Source: an uncultured Pseudomonadota bacterium
GTDB lineage: Bacteria; SAR324; NAC60-12
Direction of reading: 5' to 3'
NCBI GenBank assembly: GCA_913056375.1
Contig: CAJXNF010000037.1
Location: 1 to 13,521, forward strand
DNA: 13,521 bases
Made by a program: the position numbers and the translations under genes
Shown: in pieces, positions 12,457 through 13,521 of the stretch
How the letters are laid out: each line of letters opens with the position of its first letter
Position numbering within the stretch: position 1 is the first letter of the stretch
The notes under the pieces: generated by a model
Database searches by the model: none
What the model saw: only the letters and a program-made list of their open reading frames with translations
Told to the model about the DNA's origin: nothing

Positions 12457-13521
12457 TCAGACCACTTGTGAGTATTTGACTTCTCGACTTTGGTGATACT
12501 CCTGATAAGCAAGTGCGCTCTCTTTCCCCATGAAACGCTTAGCCAAGGCTAGCGGAATAGAAGGCACGTGGACAACAATCAGTCCATCCAATGCATTTGA
12601 AAAATCTCGATCTACGTTGAAGGAGAGGAACTGAGCTCCTAAGCGCAGGTAGTGACGTACCAGCACAGGAACACCCTTGTTATCCTGCTCAATCTCCGAA
12701 ATTAAATTGCTGATTTCTTCGAGATCATTGGGGGTGTTGCGCAAACTGTTTCTTGTAGGGATAGACTGTGGATGTCGGTATGGAGTTCTTGGGTGAACTT
12801 CCTGAGACAGGCGATGATCGAAATGGTTTGCTTTGAGAAAACGAAGTAAAAGGTTCTTTGATGTCCTTGAGTAGCTCTGGCTGATGCTAACGGGCCCAAA
12901 GAGATTCTGGTATTGAGGGTGCTGGACGATGAATTCCCCGATCCCTCGCCAAAGCAAAGACAGAGGTGCTGCCTGTCTTTGAAAGTTAGGATGGATGAAA
13001 GAGCGCCCCATTTCGATTGCGGGATTCAGTTCTCCGATAAATCTTGAGCTCAGTTCAAACAGTGAATGAGTGTAGAGTCCGTTCACTCCAGCAGTTCTAA
13101 TGATTCTATCGGCCAAACCGAGCCGATATCCACCTGCCAATCTGCCCTCTGTCTTACTCCAGAGAAACAGGTGCAGATAGCTTGCGTCATAGGCATCTAA
13201 ATCCAAAGACTTCCCCGATCCTTCTCCGACGGCACGGAAGGCAATTTCTCGCAACCTGCCTATCTCATGCATCAACTCATCGACCTGAGTATGATTTGCG
13301 TATCCTACAAGAAAATCCTCCGTTTCCACCAACAACTGTTCCTGTGGCAGGCCTTCTACCTCCAAGCTCAACTGATTTCGGGCTGATGCCTGGGCGATTG
13401 GCCTTCGAACTGATCGAGACTGACGAAGCAATTTGGGTAGGGGAATCCATTGTTTGTGTCGTCGATTCGCAAGGAAGTAAGTTTTGAATCGAAGGTATTC
13501 AATCAGTTTTTCATTGGGCTC
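12457..13521 (-). CDS. GNAT-like acyltransferase domain, C-terminal part of a larger lipid acyltransferase (partial)
   Basis: The last 354 codons of a gene whose 5' end lies beyond the window. A TTG at 13431 could be read as a start, but the frame stays open to the edge and the extra 30 residues (LIEYLRFKTYFLANR) match the linker that joins a PlsC-type acyltransferase to a hemolysin/OlsB-like GNAT domain in fused proteins I recall. The GNAT part begins near visible residue 85 (EIGRLREIAFRAVGEGSG) and continues through YLHLFLWSKTEGRLAGGYRLG, ELSSRFIGELNPAIEMGRSF and LFGPVSIS. The family includes lysophospholipid acyltransferases and the bifunctional ornithine-lipid synthase OlsF, where the C-terminal half N-acylates ornithine. 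Which lipid is made here cannot be decided. It probably acts at the inner face of the cytoplasmic membrane. The gene converges on the methyltransferase gene, 146 nt away. Confidence 0.8.
   Translation of the reverse strand, partial: EPNEKLIEYLRFKTYFLANRRHKQWIPLPKLLRQSRSVRRPIAQASARNQLSLEVEGLPQEQLLVETEDFLVGYANHTQVDELMHEIGRLREIAFRAVGEGSGKSLDLDAYDASYLHLFLWSKTEGRLAGGYRLGLADRIIRTAGVNGLYTHSLFELSSRFIGELNPAIEMGRSFIHPNFQRQAAPLSLLWRGIGEFIVQHPQYQNLFGPVSISQSYSRTSKNLLLRFLKANHFDHRLSQEVHPRTPYRHPQSIPTRNSLRNTPNDLEEISNLISEIEQDNKGVPVLVRHYLRLGAQFLSFNVDRDFSNALDGLIVVHVPSIPLALAKRFMGKESALAYQEYHQSREVKYSQVV

Noticed and set aside
13182..13487. 101-codon plus-strand frame near the right edge
   Set aside because: It is antisense to the acyltransferase gene, Pro/Leu-rich, and has no family resemblance.

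Overview
The window is a gene-dense bacterial chromosome segment of about 48-50 % GC by eye. It carries housekeeping genes and several proteins I cannot name. A Gram-negative, proteobacteria-like host is suggested by the DksA-family regulator, a protein exported by signal peptide, and the GNAT half of a putative phospholipid/ornithine-lipid acyltransferase. The PyrB, PyrC, ProB and TrmA-family proteins all depart from the E. coli consensus, which hints at a deep-branching or little-cultured lineage such as SAR324 or other former Deltaproteobacteria. That assignment is a guess. I recognised no tRNA, rRNA, IS element, phage gene or CRISPR array.

Layout. (1) 158-1366 (-): a putative Na+/H+ antiporter. 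(2) 1601-2845 (+): a calcineurin-like metallophosphoesterase, followed 6 nt later by a small exported protein with two Cys in its mature part. (3) 2831-3167 (-): two very small genes of unknown function, one acidic with an excellent ribosome binding site and one basic and less certain. (4) 3413-7489 (+): a tight unit of a single-cysteine DksA-like regulator, hemL, pyrB and pyrC. HemL-pyrB and pyrB-pyrC overlap by 4 nt. (5) 7525-9717 (-): an unrecognised two-gene unit of a 79-residue charged protein and a 641-residue glutamine-rich helical protein, with a good sigma70-like promoter upstream. (6) 9921-12310 (+): proB and a TrmA/RlmC/RlmD-type RNA m5U methyltransferase, overlapping by 1 nt. (7) 12457 to the right edge (-): the 3' part of a large acyltransferase gene whose reading frame stays open to the window end.

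Functionally, the + strand core supplies tetrapyrrole precursor synthesis (HemL), two consecutive de novo pyrimidine steps (PyrB, PyrC) and the first proline step (ProB). These sit with a transcription-factor gene (dksA-like) and an RNA modification gene. The best candidates for something undescribed are the 79-aa/641-aa unit at 7525-9717, the tiny gene pair at 2831-3167, and the link between a zinc-ligand-poor DksA paralogue and a heme/pyrimidine operon.
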